A stretch of 64,000 bases of DNA from Gp1-AA145 sp963757135 (GTDB lineage Bacteria; Acidobacteriota; Terriglobia; Terriglobales; Acidobacteriaceae), in contig CAVWQE010000006.1 in NCBI GenBank assembly GCA_963757135.1, forward strand, positions 682,001 through 746,000, in the 5' to 3' direction. Below are positions 15,775-23,408 of the stretch, piece after piece (positions within the stretch are counted from its first letter, which is position 1; each line of letters begins with the position of its first letter). Under the pieces are notes generated by a model. It was not told the origin of the DNA, searched no databases, and was given only the letters and a program-made list of their open reading frames with translations. A program made the position numbers and the translations under genes.

Positions 15775-16683
15775 ATGTTTGCCATCATCGGAATTATTAT
15801 CGTCTTCGGCGCCGTGCTTGGCGGATATCTGATGGAGCACGGCAACGTCAAGGTCCTAATTCAACCGGCAGAGCTGATCATCATTGCGGGGGCGGCCGGA
15901 GGAACCGTGCTGATCGCTAACCCTCTTCATGTTTTGAAGCAGATCGTCGGAGGGATGATCGGCGTCTTCAAAGGCTCGCCTTTTACCGGGGCCCGCTACC
16001 TGGCTTCGCTCAAGCTTGCATATCAACTGCTGAACAAAGCCAGGCGGCAAGGACTGATGTCGCTCGAAACCGATATTGAAGATCCTGCTAACAGCGCCAT
16101 CTTTCAGCAAGACCCCGCATTTCTCGCGAATTCGCACGTGAAGCATTTTTTCTGTGACAGCATGCGCATGGCAATCAGCGGAGTGGATGCGTTTGAACTC
16201 GATCAGCTCATCGAACTCGACCTCGAGGTTCTGCACCACGACGCGACCTTGCCCATTGCTTCGCTCAACACGGTGGCGGATTCTCTCCCCGGCCTTGGAA
16301 TTGTGGCAGCAGTATTGGGCGTTGTGATTACCATGGGCGCGCTCGGCGGACCACCGGAAGAAATCGGCCATAAAGTGGCGGCGGCGCTGGTCGGTACATT
16401 TCTGGGCATTCTGCTCTGCTATGGCTTGATCGGGCCATTGGCCGCGAACATGGCGAAGATCGCAGACGATGAAAAGGCGTACATGAATGTGCTGCGCGTT
16501 CTGATCATTTCATTTCTGAAGGGTACTGCACCGATCCTGGCGGTTGAAGCGGCGCGGCGCGCCGTACCTGGCCATGTGCGGCCAACCTTCAAGGAGCTTG
16601 AGGAAGGGTGTCGCGGACAAGCCGCGGCAGGCGCAGGTCAGGCAGAGGCCCCGGCGGAACAGGCACAGGCGGCAGGAGGCTAA
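15775..16683 (+). CDS. motA: flagellar motor stator protein MotA
   Basis: 302-residue membrane protein with four helices. The conserved DSLPGLGIVAAVLGVVITMG segment carries the proline-bearing helix of the stator channel. Together with MotB it forms the proton channel that drives flagellar rotation. The C-terminal tail (GQAEAPAEQAQAAGG) is Ala/Gln-rich and longer than usual. The ATG directly follows the repeat-like sequence and has no clear ribosome site. motB follows with zero gap, so the two are one unit. No other flagellar gene is in the window. Confidence 0.93.
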   Translation: MFAIIGIIIVFGAVLGGYLMEHGNVKVLIQPAELIIIAGAAGGTVLIANPLHVLKQIVGGMIGVFKGSPFTGARYLASLKLAYQLLNKARRQGLMSLETDIEDPANSAIFQQDPAFLANSHVKHFFCDSMRMAISGVDAFELDQLIELDLEVLHHDATLPIASLNTVADSLPGLGIVAAVLGVVITMGALGGPPEEIGHKVAAALVGTFLGILLCYGLIGPLAANMAKIADDEKAYMNVLRVLIISFLKGTAPILAVEAARRAVPGHVRPTFKELEEGCRGQAAAGAGQAEAPAEQAQAAGG

Positions 16684-17469
16684 ATGGAAAATACCCGTCC
16701 CATCATTGTGATAAAGAGAAAAGTCGCCCATGGTGGCCACCACGGCGGCGCCTGGAAAGTCGCCTACGCGGATTTTGTTACCGCGATGATGGCGCTGTTC
16801 ATTGTCCTGTGGCTGCTCAATACCAGCAAGCCGGTGCGCGAGGCCATCGCGGGATATTTCAATGATCCTTCCGGAACCGCCGGCAAACTCGGCACCACGA
16901 TGGAAGGCAAAGGTGAAGTGGTCGTCGCTCCTAAAAAAGAAGACATGGCGAAGCTCAAGCAGGAACTTGAAAAGGCGATAAGTCAGATGCCAGATTTCGA
17001 TAAACTGAAAAATCAGATCGAGATCACCGTCACGGCCGAGGGATTGCGCATTGAACTACTCGAGTCTGCAACTGGAACGTTTTTCAATATCGGCAGCTCT
17101 GAGCCAAACGGAAACGGAAAAGAACTATTGCTGCTTCTCGCAGGGGAGCTAGGAAAACTGCCCAACAAGATTTCAATCGAAGGGCACACCGACGCAAAGC
17201 CCTTTAGCGGCCACCATACCAATTACGGCAACTGGGAGCTCTCGACCAACCGTGCCAATTCCGCACGACGATTGATGCAGCAGGATGGTTTAGGGCAGCA
17301 GCAGGTCGCACAGGTGCGCGGCTTCGCCGACCAGTTGCTGCGCAAACCAAAGGAACCCTTCGATCCCTCAAACCGGAGAATTTCTCTGATCGTCGCCTAC
17401 CTCGACAGCAACGACAAAGAGGAGGGTACAACGGCGCAAAGAGTCGGTGAATTGAAGCAGGCTGAGTGA
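16684..17469 (+). CDS. motB: flagellar motor stator protein MotB
   Basis: 261 residues. The N-terminus has WKVAYADFVTAMMALFIVLWLL, with D30 as the essential proton-accepting aspartate in the single membrane helix. A linker is followed by an OmpA-like peptidoglycan-binding domain (IEGHTDAKPF, then NWELSTNRANSARRLM). It anchors the stator to the cell wall. It is paired with motA and converges on the beta-glucosidase gene 20 bp away. Confidence 0.95.
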   Translation: MENTRPIIVIKRKVAHGGHHGGAWKVAYADFVTAMMALFIVLWLLNTSKPVREAIAGYFNDPSGTAGKLGTTMEGKGEVVVAPKKEDMAKLKQELEKAISQMPDFDKLKNQIEITVTAEGLRIELLESATGTFFNIGSSEPNGNGKELLLLLAGELGKLPNKISIEGHTDAKPFSGHHTNYGNWELSTNRANSARRLMQQDGLGQQQVAQVRGFADQLLRKPKEPFDPSNRRISLIVAYLDSNDKEEGTTAQRVGELKQAE

Positions 17470-17489
17470 AGGCTTTGGGCTTTGGGAAA

Positions 17490-19754
17490 CTATTCGACTT
17501 CAAACGTGCCATGAATTCCGCTTGCCGAATCGGGAGCGACCCACACATCGTATGTGCTGCGCGGAACAATCCAATGCATATCAGGATCATAAGAGCCCAG
17601 ATCGTTAGCCTTGACCGCGAATTCAACCGTCTTATGCTCACCGGCGGCGAGCGTAACCCGCTCAAATCCCTTCAACTCGCGCACAGGTCGTGAAGTGGGA
17701 GCTACGCGATCGTGCACATAGAGCTGCACAACTTCAGTTCCTTCGCGTTTGCCGCTGTTCTGGATATCGGCGGTTACACGCAGAGTTCCATCAGCAGCAA
17801 TCTTTGGCGAGTCAACTTTCAAATTGGCATAGCTGAATTTCGTGTAAGTCAGCCCGAAGCCGAACGGGTAAAGCGGCGTCGCACTCTGATCGAGATAGCC
17901 AGTGTGCCACCGGTCCGGTGCGTTCGGACGACCGGTGTTCTTGTGGTTGTAGTAGGTAGGAATTTCGCCCACAGATCTCGGCCAACTCAGCGCCAACCGG
18001 CCGCTCGGAGACGCATCACCCAGTAAGGTGTGAGCAATCGCATTTCCAGCCTCGACCCCCAGGAACCACGCCTGCACAATCGCCGAAGCTTTGTCCGGGG
18101 CCCAGCGGATGTCGAGCGGCCGCCCGCTCTCCAGCACCAGCACCACAGGCTTTTTCGTTGCCAAGACCGCGTCGATCAATTTCATCTGGTCGCCAGGCAA
18201 GTCCAGCGTCGAACGCGAACTTGCCTCGCCTGTCATGCCCGCCAGCTCGCCAACAAACAGCACTACAACGTCAGCCTTGTTGGCCGCCTCTACTGCTTCG
18301 GGGATGCTGGCTGGCCTGCTTTCCGTATCAACATTCTTGACTCCTGTGGCTGAAGGCGGCGCCGGCGCAGCAACTCCTGCCGCCAATCCGCTCTCGAATG
18401 GAGGAATATCTACGCCTTTGGCGTAGAGAACATGATTGCTTCCCATTTTCTGGCGAAACGCCGCGAGCGGTGTGACGGCGTCTGCGGCTTGACCATTCCC
18501 TGCCCACGGCCCCAGCTGCGATGACTTGTCGTTCGCCAGTGGGCCGATTACGGCGATAGTCTGCTTGCGGTTCAGCGGCAGGACGTCGTTCTTGTTTTGC
18601 AGCAGGACCAACGACTCCATTGCGAGCTTGCGCGCCACTTCCCGGTTTTCCGGCGTCAGGATGTCGGTCTTCTCGCGATTGACATCGGCATAAGGATGTT
18701 CAAACAGTCCGGCTTTGAACTTCACCCGCAACACCCGGCGCACGGCTTCGTCCACTACGGCAATTGGCAGCTTGTTCGAATTCACCAACTCAGGGATGTT
18801 ATTGATGTAAACCCCGTCCACCATGTCCATATCAATGCCGGCAGACAACGACTCGAGCGCCGCTTGCGCGTCATTAGCAGCAGTGCCGTGCGCGATCAGT
18901 TCATGTGTCGCACCCCAATCACTCACCACGAACCCATCGAATTTCCATTCGTTGCGCAGAATGTCCGTAAGGGTGTGGTGATTCGCCGTAGCGGGCACGC
19001 CGTTCAGGTCCTGGAATGCCGACATCAACGTGCCCACGCCAGCATCTACCGCCGCGTGGAATGGCGGCAGATACACTTCGCGTAACAACTGCTCGGAAAT
19101 ATCAACCGTATTGTAGTCGCGGCCGCCTTCGACCGCGCCATAAGCCACGTAGTGCTTGACGCACGCGACCACACTGTCAGGATCAGCAATACTCTTGCCC
19201 TGGAATCCGCGCACTTTGGCGGCAGCGATCATGGACCCAAGATACGGATCCTCTCCGGCGCCTTCGACAATGCGTCCCCAGCGCGGATCGCGCGCCACGT
19301 CAACCATCGGCGCAAAAACCCACTTAACGCCGGCCGCCGTCGATTCCTTTGCGGCAACGCGCTCCGCTTGCTCGATCAGCGGCATGTCGAAACTGCCGGC
19401 GCTCGCCAGCGGGACCGGAAACACCGTGCGATAGCCGTGAATCACGTCGTAGCCGAGAATCAAAGGAATTTTCAGGCGTGAATTTTCAACAGCCGCGCGC
19501 TGCGCTTCATTCGCATCCTGCGCGCCAAGCACTCCCAGCAGCGATCCCACCTTGCCCTGCTTGACCATTTCAAGGTTGTGCGGGTTCTTCCCCGCAAACT
19601 GCGTTAACTGACCGACTTTCTCATCGAGCGTCATCTGCTTGAGCAGGTCGTCGATTTTGCGCTCGGTTGCCGGATCGGATAGCTGTTGGGCAGCGGCCAA
19701 AGTGGAAGCGCAAACCAGCACAAGAACTGCGGTCAAGCGGCGGGACGGAAGCAT
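17490..19754 (-). CDS. bglX: GH3 beta-glucosidase, periplasmic
   Basis: 754 residues: signal peptide (MLPSRRLTAVLVLVCASTLA, cleavage near AAAQQ), GH3 N-terminal barrel, C-terminal sandwich and fibronectin-III-like domain. The nucleophile Asp is in FDGFVVSDWGATHEL. KHYVAYGAVEGGRDYN and the final REGTEVVQLYVHDRVAPTSRPVRELKGF (split as EVVQLYVHD and RPVRELKGF) are family blocks. It hydrolyses terminal beta-glucosides from oligosaccharides. Start 19754 was chosen for the signal peptide and a GGAGAAA site; a frame opening 63 bp earlier is less likely. Confidence 0.92.
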   Translation of the reverse strand: MLPSRRLTAVLVLVCASTLAAAQQLSDPATERKIDDLLKQMTLDEKVGQLTQFAGKNPHNLEMVKQGKVGSLLGVLGAQDANEAQRAAVENSRLKIPLILGYDVIHGYRTVFPVPLASAGSFDMPLIEQAERVAAKESTAAGVKWVFAPMVDVARDPRWGRIVEGAGEDPYLGSMIAAAKVRGFQGKSIADPDSVVACVKHYVAYGAVEGGRDYNTVDISEQLLREVYLPPFHAAVDAGVGTLMSAFQDLNGVPATANHHTLTDILRNEWKFDGFVVSDWGATHELIAHGTAANDAQAALESLSAGIDMDMVDGVYINNIPELVNSNKLPIAVVDEAVRRVLRVKFKAGLFEHPYADVNREKTDILTPENREVARKLAMESLVLLQNKNDVLPLNRKQTIAVIGPLANDKSSQLGPWAGNGQAADAVTPLAAFRQKMGSNHVLYAKGVDIPPFESGLAAGVAAPAPPSATGVKNVDTESRPASIPEAVEAANKADVVVLFVGELAGMTGEASSRSTLDLPGDQMKLIDAVLATKKPVVLVLESGRPLDIRWAPDKASAIVQAWFLGVEAGNAIAHTLLGDASPSGRLALSWPRSVGEIPTYYNHKNTGRPNAPDRWHTGYLDQSATPLYPFGFGLTYTKFSYANLKVDSPKIAADGTLRVTADIQNSGKREGTEVVQLYVHDRVAPTSRPVRELKGFERVTLAAGEHKTVEFAVKANDLGSYDPDMHWIVPRSTYDVWVAPDSASGIHGTFEVE

Positions 19755-19870
19755 GAATTTCTCCGGAATTGAGTGAACGATTGGCCAGTGTATCGCAGCG
19801 GGGAGCACGGCGCACAATCGTCACGGTTGGCAAGAGTGTTCACACACATTTGCCCACTCAATAAAAATCT

Positions 19871-19910
19871 GTCATTCCGAACGGGCTTCAGCCGTGAGGA
19901 ACCTGTTTTT
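19871..19910 (+). repeat. dispersed GTCATTCCGA...GAGGAACCTG repeat, left copy
   Basis: Begins GTCATTCCGAACGGGC and ends GAGGAACCTGTTTTT. It is the mirror partner of the copy at 20289-20327, so the pair encloses the GIY-YIG gene. Related copies occur at 39083-39232 and 55711-55779. Confidence 0.65.
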
Positions 19911-19924
19911 CGTTGATTGCTTGT

Positions 19925-20217
19925 TCAGACCCGTGGTCGATAAACCAGATCTACCTGCTTACCCCACTCCGCGGCGAGGCCCTCCCAGGTCGGATTATCT
20001 TCGACGATCAGCGCAATTTTTTTCTCGCGCCGCCAGGCCTTGATCTCGGTCTCTCGCGCGATCGCATGGCCGACCGACTCAAATGTCTGAACCCAGACAA
20101 GGCGATGCACTCTGTATCTTCGAGTGAAGGACGCGCCTTCGCCTCTTTGTGACGCAACACGCGCGTCAAAAGGCCACCGCTCACTCCGACGTAAAGCACG
20201 CGACTTTTACTCGCCAT
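19925..20217 (-). pseudogene. GIY-YIG nuclease family gene, frameshifted
   Basis: Two overlapping minus-strand frames together give one small GIY-YIG protein. The first reads MASKSRVLYVGVSGGLLTRV and then leaves the family pattern. The second carries TRRYRVHRLVWVQTFESV and then AIARETEIKAWRREKKIALI to the end. Family members read YVYxMASKSRxLYVGVTN, and in-frame codons before the ATG encode RYYVYV, so the true start may be upstream without an ATG. The shift lies near 20140-20150. Small GIY-YIG proteins of this type are common in repeat-rich bacterial genomes. This one is broken or carries a sequencing error. Confidence 0.7.
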
Positions 20218-20288
20218 GACGTAAACGTAGTAGCGATATCGCGCGAACTTGGCCTGTTGCCTGTGGAAATAACGGGGAGTTTCAATGG

Positions 20289-20327
20289 AAAAGCAGGTTC
20301 CTCGTAGCTAAAGCAACTCGGAATGAC
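20289..20327 (-). repeat. dispersed GTCATTCCGA...GAGGAACCTG repeat, right copy (inverted)
   Basis: Reads AAAAGCAGGTTCCTCG and on to CTCGGAATGACA on the plus strand, the inverse of the copy at 19871-19910. The broken GIY-YIG gene lies between the two. Confidence 0.65.
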
Positions 20328-20333
20328 ATCGTT

Positions 20334-20370
20334 GAGGAAAAATGAAACAGCCCCGATTTTGTCGGGGCTG
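20334..20370 (-). terminator. intrinsic terminator of the lexA/tRNA-like transcript
   Basis: On the minus strand CAGCCCCGA pairs with TCGGGGCTG (9 bp, CAAAA loop), followed by TTTCATTTTT. It is the first strong terminator downstream of lexA and lies 8 nt after the anti-tRNA segment. Confidence 0.85.
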
Positions 20371-20377
20371 GAAACTT

Positions 20378-20397
20378 GGTGCTGGACGATGTCTGCA
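20378..20397 (-). ncRNA. segment complementary to the tRNA-like D-arm and anticodon
   Basis: In the minus-strand RNA, TGCAGACATCGTCCAGCACC pairs with the tRNA-like region at 20520-20501 over 20 positions with a single mismatch. The paired region runs from the 3' strand of the D-stem through the anticodon. A second, upstream trailer segment (20449-20440, AGTCACTCGA) can pair with the variable arm (20492-20483) over 10 positions with one G-U. The two pairings are nested and would exclude the cloverleaf. Confidence 0.6.
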
Positions 20398-20450
20398 GCT
20401 TTAATCATAGACCGCCCGACCACATTGTCAAGCTTTTCGTCGAGTGACTG

Positions 20451-20537
20451 CGGAGAGCGACGGAGTCGAACCGTAATGGCTGAAAGCCACTCGAATGTTT
20501 TGCAGACATCGTCCAGTACCCACTGGCAACACCCTCC
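20451..20537 (-). tRNA. 8/4-type tRNA-like RNA, anticodon GCA (Cys codons), long variable arm
   Basis: 87 nt without encoded CCA. Acceptor stem is 8 bp (GGAGGGTG with CGCTCTCC, two G-U pairs) and T-stem 4 bp (ACGG/CCGT), with the standard T-loop TTCGACT. That makes an 8/4 branch in place of the usual 7/5. D-arm: CCAGT/ACTGG with a 4-nt loop GGGT, as in selenocysteine tRNA. Anticodon loop CTGCAAA gives anticodon GCA at 20503-20501. Variable arm: AGTGGCT/AGCCATT, 7 bp with a TTC loop. The discriminator is G, and a long variable arm plus G73 suits seryl-tRNA synthetase; ordinary tRNA-Cys has U73. tRNAs with 8/4 branches have been reported in Acidobacteria as possible suppressors or regulatory RNAs. 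It lies about 105 nt after the lexA stop on the same strand. All folding was done by eye. Confidence 0.75.
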
Positions 20538-20642
20538 AAACAGTGCCTGACGCAGAGATTGTAACGGGCCTTGACGGACTATCGACGCAGAATTCCGTTT
20601 TAATTTGCAACGAGTCCCAAACTGGGAATCCGCGCCCTCAAA

Positions 20643-21263
20643 CTAATACTTCCTCAACACCCCAATCACTCTTCCTTGAATTTCCACGTTCGCGGCGGGG
20701 ACGATGATCGGCTTCATTTTTGCGTTTGACGGTTGGAGCCGGATTTTGTCGCCTTCGCGATAAAAGCGCTTGAGAGTTGCGTCGGTGCCATCGACTAGCG
20801 CGACCACGATTTCCCCGTTGTGTGCGGTTTTGCTCTTCTCTACCAGAACGTAGTCGCCACTTAGAATGTGCTCGTCCTGCATGGAGTCGCCGCGCACTTC
20901 GAGCACGAACACTTCTTTCGAGCGCACAAAGTCGGCGAGTGAAATAGTCTCGGGTCGCTCGATGGCTTCTATCGGCTGTCCGGCAGCAATGCGCCCCAGC
21001 AGCGGCAGCACCATGCCGGTATTCACCGACATCGCCTGCTTCAGCCGGCCCTTGGGCGGCAACAGGTCAATCGAGCGGCTCCGGTTGTAGTCGCGGTTGA
21101 GCAGGCCCTTTTTCTCAAGATTGGTGATGTGCTTGTGCACCGTCGCGAGCGAACTCAGGCCCAGGCCCGAGCCAATTTCTTCAAACGACGGCGAATACTG
21201 GTTTCGCTGCACGAAATCGGCTATGAAGTCGTAAACTTCGCGCTGACGCCTTGTGATTGCCAT
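20643..21263 (-). CDS. lexA: LexA repressor
   Basis: SOS master repressor, 206 residues. The N-terminal winged helix (about 1-65) contains PSFEEIGSGLGLSSLATVHKHI. The autocleavage site is A94-G95 in RIAAGQP; the catalytic dyad is S127 (GDSMQDEH) and K165 (DATLKRF). All residues for RecA-stimulated self-cleavage are present. The ATG lies only 6 nt after a good -10 box and has no Shine-Dalgarno sequence, so the mRNA may be leaderless. An SOS link to the tRNA-like RNA downstream is possible if they share a transcript. Confidence 0.97.
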   Translation of the reverse strand: MAITRRQREVYDFIADFVQRNQYSPSFEEIGSGLGLSSLATVHKHITNLEKKGLLNRDYNRSRSIDLLPPKGRLKQAMSVNTGMVLPLLGRIAAGQPIEAIERPETISLADFVRSKEVFVLEVRGDSMQDEHILSGDYVLVEKSKTAHNGEIVVALVDGTDATLKRFYREGDKIRLQPSNAKMKPIIVPAANVEIQGRVIGVLRKY

Positions 21264-21269
21264 TCACGT

Positions 21270-21297
21270 ATTTTAGGCGAATATAAGGCGAAGTCAA
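21270..21297 (-). promoter_or_regulatory. lexA promoter with TTCGCC direct repeat (candidate LexA operator)
   Basis: Minus strand: TTGACT (21297-21292), 16-bp spacer, TAAAAT (21275-21270). Two direct TTCGCC copies (21292-21287 and 21281-21276) with a 5-bp gap fill the spacer. A direct-repeat operator between -35 and -10 fits autorepression; alphaproteobacterial LexA also uses a direct repeat. The predicted start of transcription falls at or beside the ATG. Confidence 0.55.
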
Positions 21298-21456
21298 GTT
21301 TTTCTCTTCGCCGAGTTGCTCTCTTGCCAATTCTGTCACTTTCGAGACGTTTGCGAGCCTAATTGACAGCTGCAGATTTGGCCTTCGCCTCGAATTGCAC
21401 ACCACCGATTTGGGTTAAGCTAAGAGCCAAAAGCTAATAGCTGAGAGCTCAATCTT

Positions 21457-21861
21457 ATGACTGAAAAAATTAAGAAATCCGAAGAAGAATGGAAGAAGGA
21501 ACTGACGCCAGAGCAGTATCAAGTTATGCGGAACGCCGGCACAGAGCCGGCGTTTACCGGCAAATACTACAAGACAAAAGACCCCGGCACGTACACCTGC
21601 GCCGCGTGCGGGCAGCCTCTGTTCAGTTCAGATACGAAGTTTGATTCCGGGACGGGCTGGCCCAGTTTCTACAAGCCATTGGAAGAAGGAGCCGTGGAAG
21701 AACATAGCGACACTGCCTACGGCATGCGCCGGACAGAGGTCCGTTGCTCCCGCTGCGAAGCTCATCTGGGCCACGTCTTTCCTGATGGTCCACGGCCGAC
21801 TGGGATGCGCTACTGCATGAACTCGGCCTCGCTGGAGTTGAAGCCGGAAGAGAAGAAGTGA
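21457..21861 (+). CDS. msrB: peptide-methionine (R)-S-oxide reductase
   Basis: Repairs the R epimer of methionine sulfoxide in proteins. The 134-residue protein carries the catalytic Cys C120 in GMRYCMNSASL. The four zinc cysteines C48, C51 (CAAC) and C97, C100 (CSRC) are present, as is the FDSGTGWPSF block. No signal peptide, so cytoplasmic. It stands alone, divergent from lexA. The downstream 50 bp are period-7 repeats. Confidence 0.97.
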   Translation: MTEKIKKSEEEWKKELTPEQYQVMRNAGTEPAFTGKYYKTKDPGTYTCAACGQPLFSSDTKFDSGTGWPSFYKPLEEGAVEEHSDTAYGMRRTEVRCSRCEAHLGHVFPDGPRPTGMRYCMNSASLELKPEEKK

Positions 21862-21867
21862 AGAGGT

Positions 21868-21910
21868 GCTAGTTGTTAGTTGTTAGTTGTTAGTTGCTAG
21901 TTGTTAGTTC
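21868..21910. repeat. tandem heptamer tract (TTAGTTG units)
   Basis: About six units of TTAGTTG/CTAGTTG in a row, running into the end of the four-helix-bundle gene. It is one of many period-7 tracts in this window; another lies at 22440-22474 (ACTAGCA units) and another at 23701-23733. Confidence 0.8.
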
Positions 21911-22278
21911 CTCGTTCTTGAGTATCCGAGCGAAGCGAGCAGACCGCTGAGGATACGGCCGACTTCTTGAGCCTGACTGATTAGGTCTCGATTACTTTGA
22001 TCGCTCAGATACCCGAGACTTTTTGCAATCAGTAATTGAGTCTCGACTTCGAATACCGAGCCACGGGCATGGTCCAAGAATTGCTTGAATTCCCCGGGAC
22101 TAAGACGACCTTGTCCTTCCGCAATGTTGCTCGGAATGGATACTGCCGCGCGTCGGAGTTGGCTGGTGAGACCATAAACTTCGTTCGCCGGGAAGTGCTG
22201 TGTATGGCGATAAATCTCGCCTACCAATGTCATGCTCTTCTGCCATCCGACAAGATCTTGGTAGGATTGTCCTCGCAT
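21904..22278 (-). CDS. four helix bundle protein (S23 rRNA-intervening-sequence family)
   Basis: 124 residues, predicted all-helical. The family pattern is visible in DLVGWQKSMTLVGEIYRHT, SQLRRAAVSIPSNIAEGQGR and FKQFLDHARGSVFEVETQL. This family was first seen as an ORF inside 23S rRNA intervening sequences but is widespread as free-standing genes, often near repeats. The molecular role is unknown. The end of the gene lies in a heptamer repeat tract. Confidence 0.88.
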   Translation of the reverse strand: MRGQSYQDLVGWQKSMTLVGEIYRHTQHFPANEVYGLTSQLRRAAVSIPSNIAEGQGRLSPGEFKQFLDHARGSVFEVETQLLIAKSLGYLSDQSNRDLISQAQEVGRILSGLLASLGYSRTRN

Positions 22279-22367
22279 GCTGTGCGTACCCGCGATTGGG
22301 GATTTTATACGCGGATATTCTCCGGTGATACAGGAATCGCCGGAAAGTTCCGCTAGTTTCCCATTTC

Positions 22368-22404
22368 AGGAAAGAAAAAGGGCAGAAGAAAAATCCTTCT
22401 GCCC
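22368..22404 (-). terminator. intrinsic terminator of the bactofilin gene
   Basis: Minus strand GGGCAGAAG pairs with CTTCTGCCC (9 bp) and is followed by TTTTTCTTTCC. It lies about 70 bp downstream of the bactofilin stop. Confidence 0.8.
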
Positions 22405-22470
22405 ACGATCTCCGATTCATGCGACCAGCGCGAGTGCTTGAACTAGCAACTAACCACTAGCAACTAGCAA

Positions 22471-22947
22471 CTAATTGCTCTTCCCTGCCGCCGCCGCGTG
22501 TGACTTCGGCGATTCCTGAGACGAATCTTTCTTCTGCTCGGAAGGCGTCAACTGCACGCTGCCGCGCAGCATAGCGCCATCTTCCACGCTGATGCGCTGG
22601 CTGACGACGTCGCCGGTCAGCGAACCTTCGCTGCGGATATCCACGCGGTCGCTGCATTCCACGTTGCCGGTGACTTTGCCCATGATGACAACCTCACGCG
22701 CGGCAATGTTGGCGGTAACAACGCCGTTGCGCCCGACGGTCACACGATGATCTTTGAATGTAATGGTGCCTTCGATGCGGCCGTCAACATAAAGCGACTC
22801 GCTACCGCTGACTTCGCCTTTGATCACCAGCGTGCGTCCGATGGTGGCCTGCTCGATCGGCGAAGCCACGGTCTTCACCGGGGTGACCGGGTTCAGGGTT
22901 GAGGGTGTGAATTGCGTTTTAGGAGCGTTGTCGGTCGAGTGCAGCAT
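22471..22947 (-). CDS. bactofilin family cytoskeletal protein
   Basis: 158 residues. The central DUF583 beta-helix (about 35-130) shows regular hydrophobic/Gly repeats such as TLVIKGEVSGSESLYVDG, GRNGVVTANIAAREVVIMG and GNVECSDRVDIRSEGSLTG. Disordered Pro/Thr-rich N-terminal and Ser/Lys-rich C-terminal tails flank it. Bactofilins polymerise without nucleotide and act in cell shape, stalks or polarity. Start at 22947 has AGGAAGG; an upstream in-frame start would add an implausible Cys-rich tail. Its partner peptidase is not nearby. Confidence 0.88.
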   Translation of the reverse strand: MLHSTDNAPKTQFTPSTLNPVTPVKTVASPIEQATIGRTLVIKGEVSGSESLYVDGRIEGTITFKDHRVTVGRNGVVTANIAAREVVIMGKVTGNVECSDRVDIRSEGSLTGDVVSQRISVEDGAMLRGSVQLTPSEQKKDSSQESPKSHAAAAGKSN

Positions 22948-23081
22948 CGGAGCCTTCCTTAAGTTTATTTTCCCGCGCGTTGCGGCGACTAGCTGGTAAT
23001 AGTGACTATCGCACGGAGTTACCGAAGTCCGGCAGGTTACGGAGGGTGTTGTACGCGCGGGCAAGTGAAGGCAATCGCGCG

Positions 23082-23408
23082 TTAGTCAATTAGGTCTTCA
23101 ATTTTCGTCGCCGTCGACAAGGATGTCGACTCAATGAAGTAGCAGTTAAGGTCATCGCGCCTGATAATCAAGTACTCCGTCGCTTTCGGCGTTTTCGTCG
23201 GATCTTTTGGTATCAGTTCTCTTGAACCCAGTATGCGATCTGCAACCAACTTCGCGCCTTTCTTCTTGTCGAGTTCTCTGCTGGTAATTCTCTTTGCTAG
23301 TTTGACCCACTCCTCAAGTTGCCGTCGTGCATCCTCGACTGAAGGCAAGGTTGCGTATGTCACTTCTCCTTCAGAACCATCTAAATCTTCGTAAATTCTG
23401 AAAGCCAT
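23082..23408 (-). CDS. hypothetical protein (108 aa)
   Basis: Small charged, soluble protein. The N-terminal half has a predicted helix (VEDARRQLEEWVKLAKRITSRELDKKKGAK), and the C-terminal half resembles mixed strands ending in KIEDLID. I do not recognise a family. Just upstream on the same strand, overlapping its start, is a possible short secreted frame. Good coding character, low functional information. Confidence 0.6.
   Translation of the reverse strand: MAFRIYEDLDGSEGEVTYATLPSVEDARRQLEEWVKLAKRITSRELDKKKGAKLVADRILGSRELIPKDPTKTPKATEYLIIRRDDLNCYFIESTSLSTATKIEDLID

Noticed and set aside
20451..20537. Ordinary tRNA-Cys
   Set aside because: The long variable arm, 8/4 branch, 4-nt D-loop and G discriminator do not fit canonical tRNA-Cys, despite the GCA anticodon.
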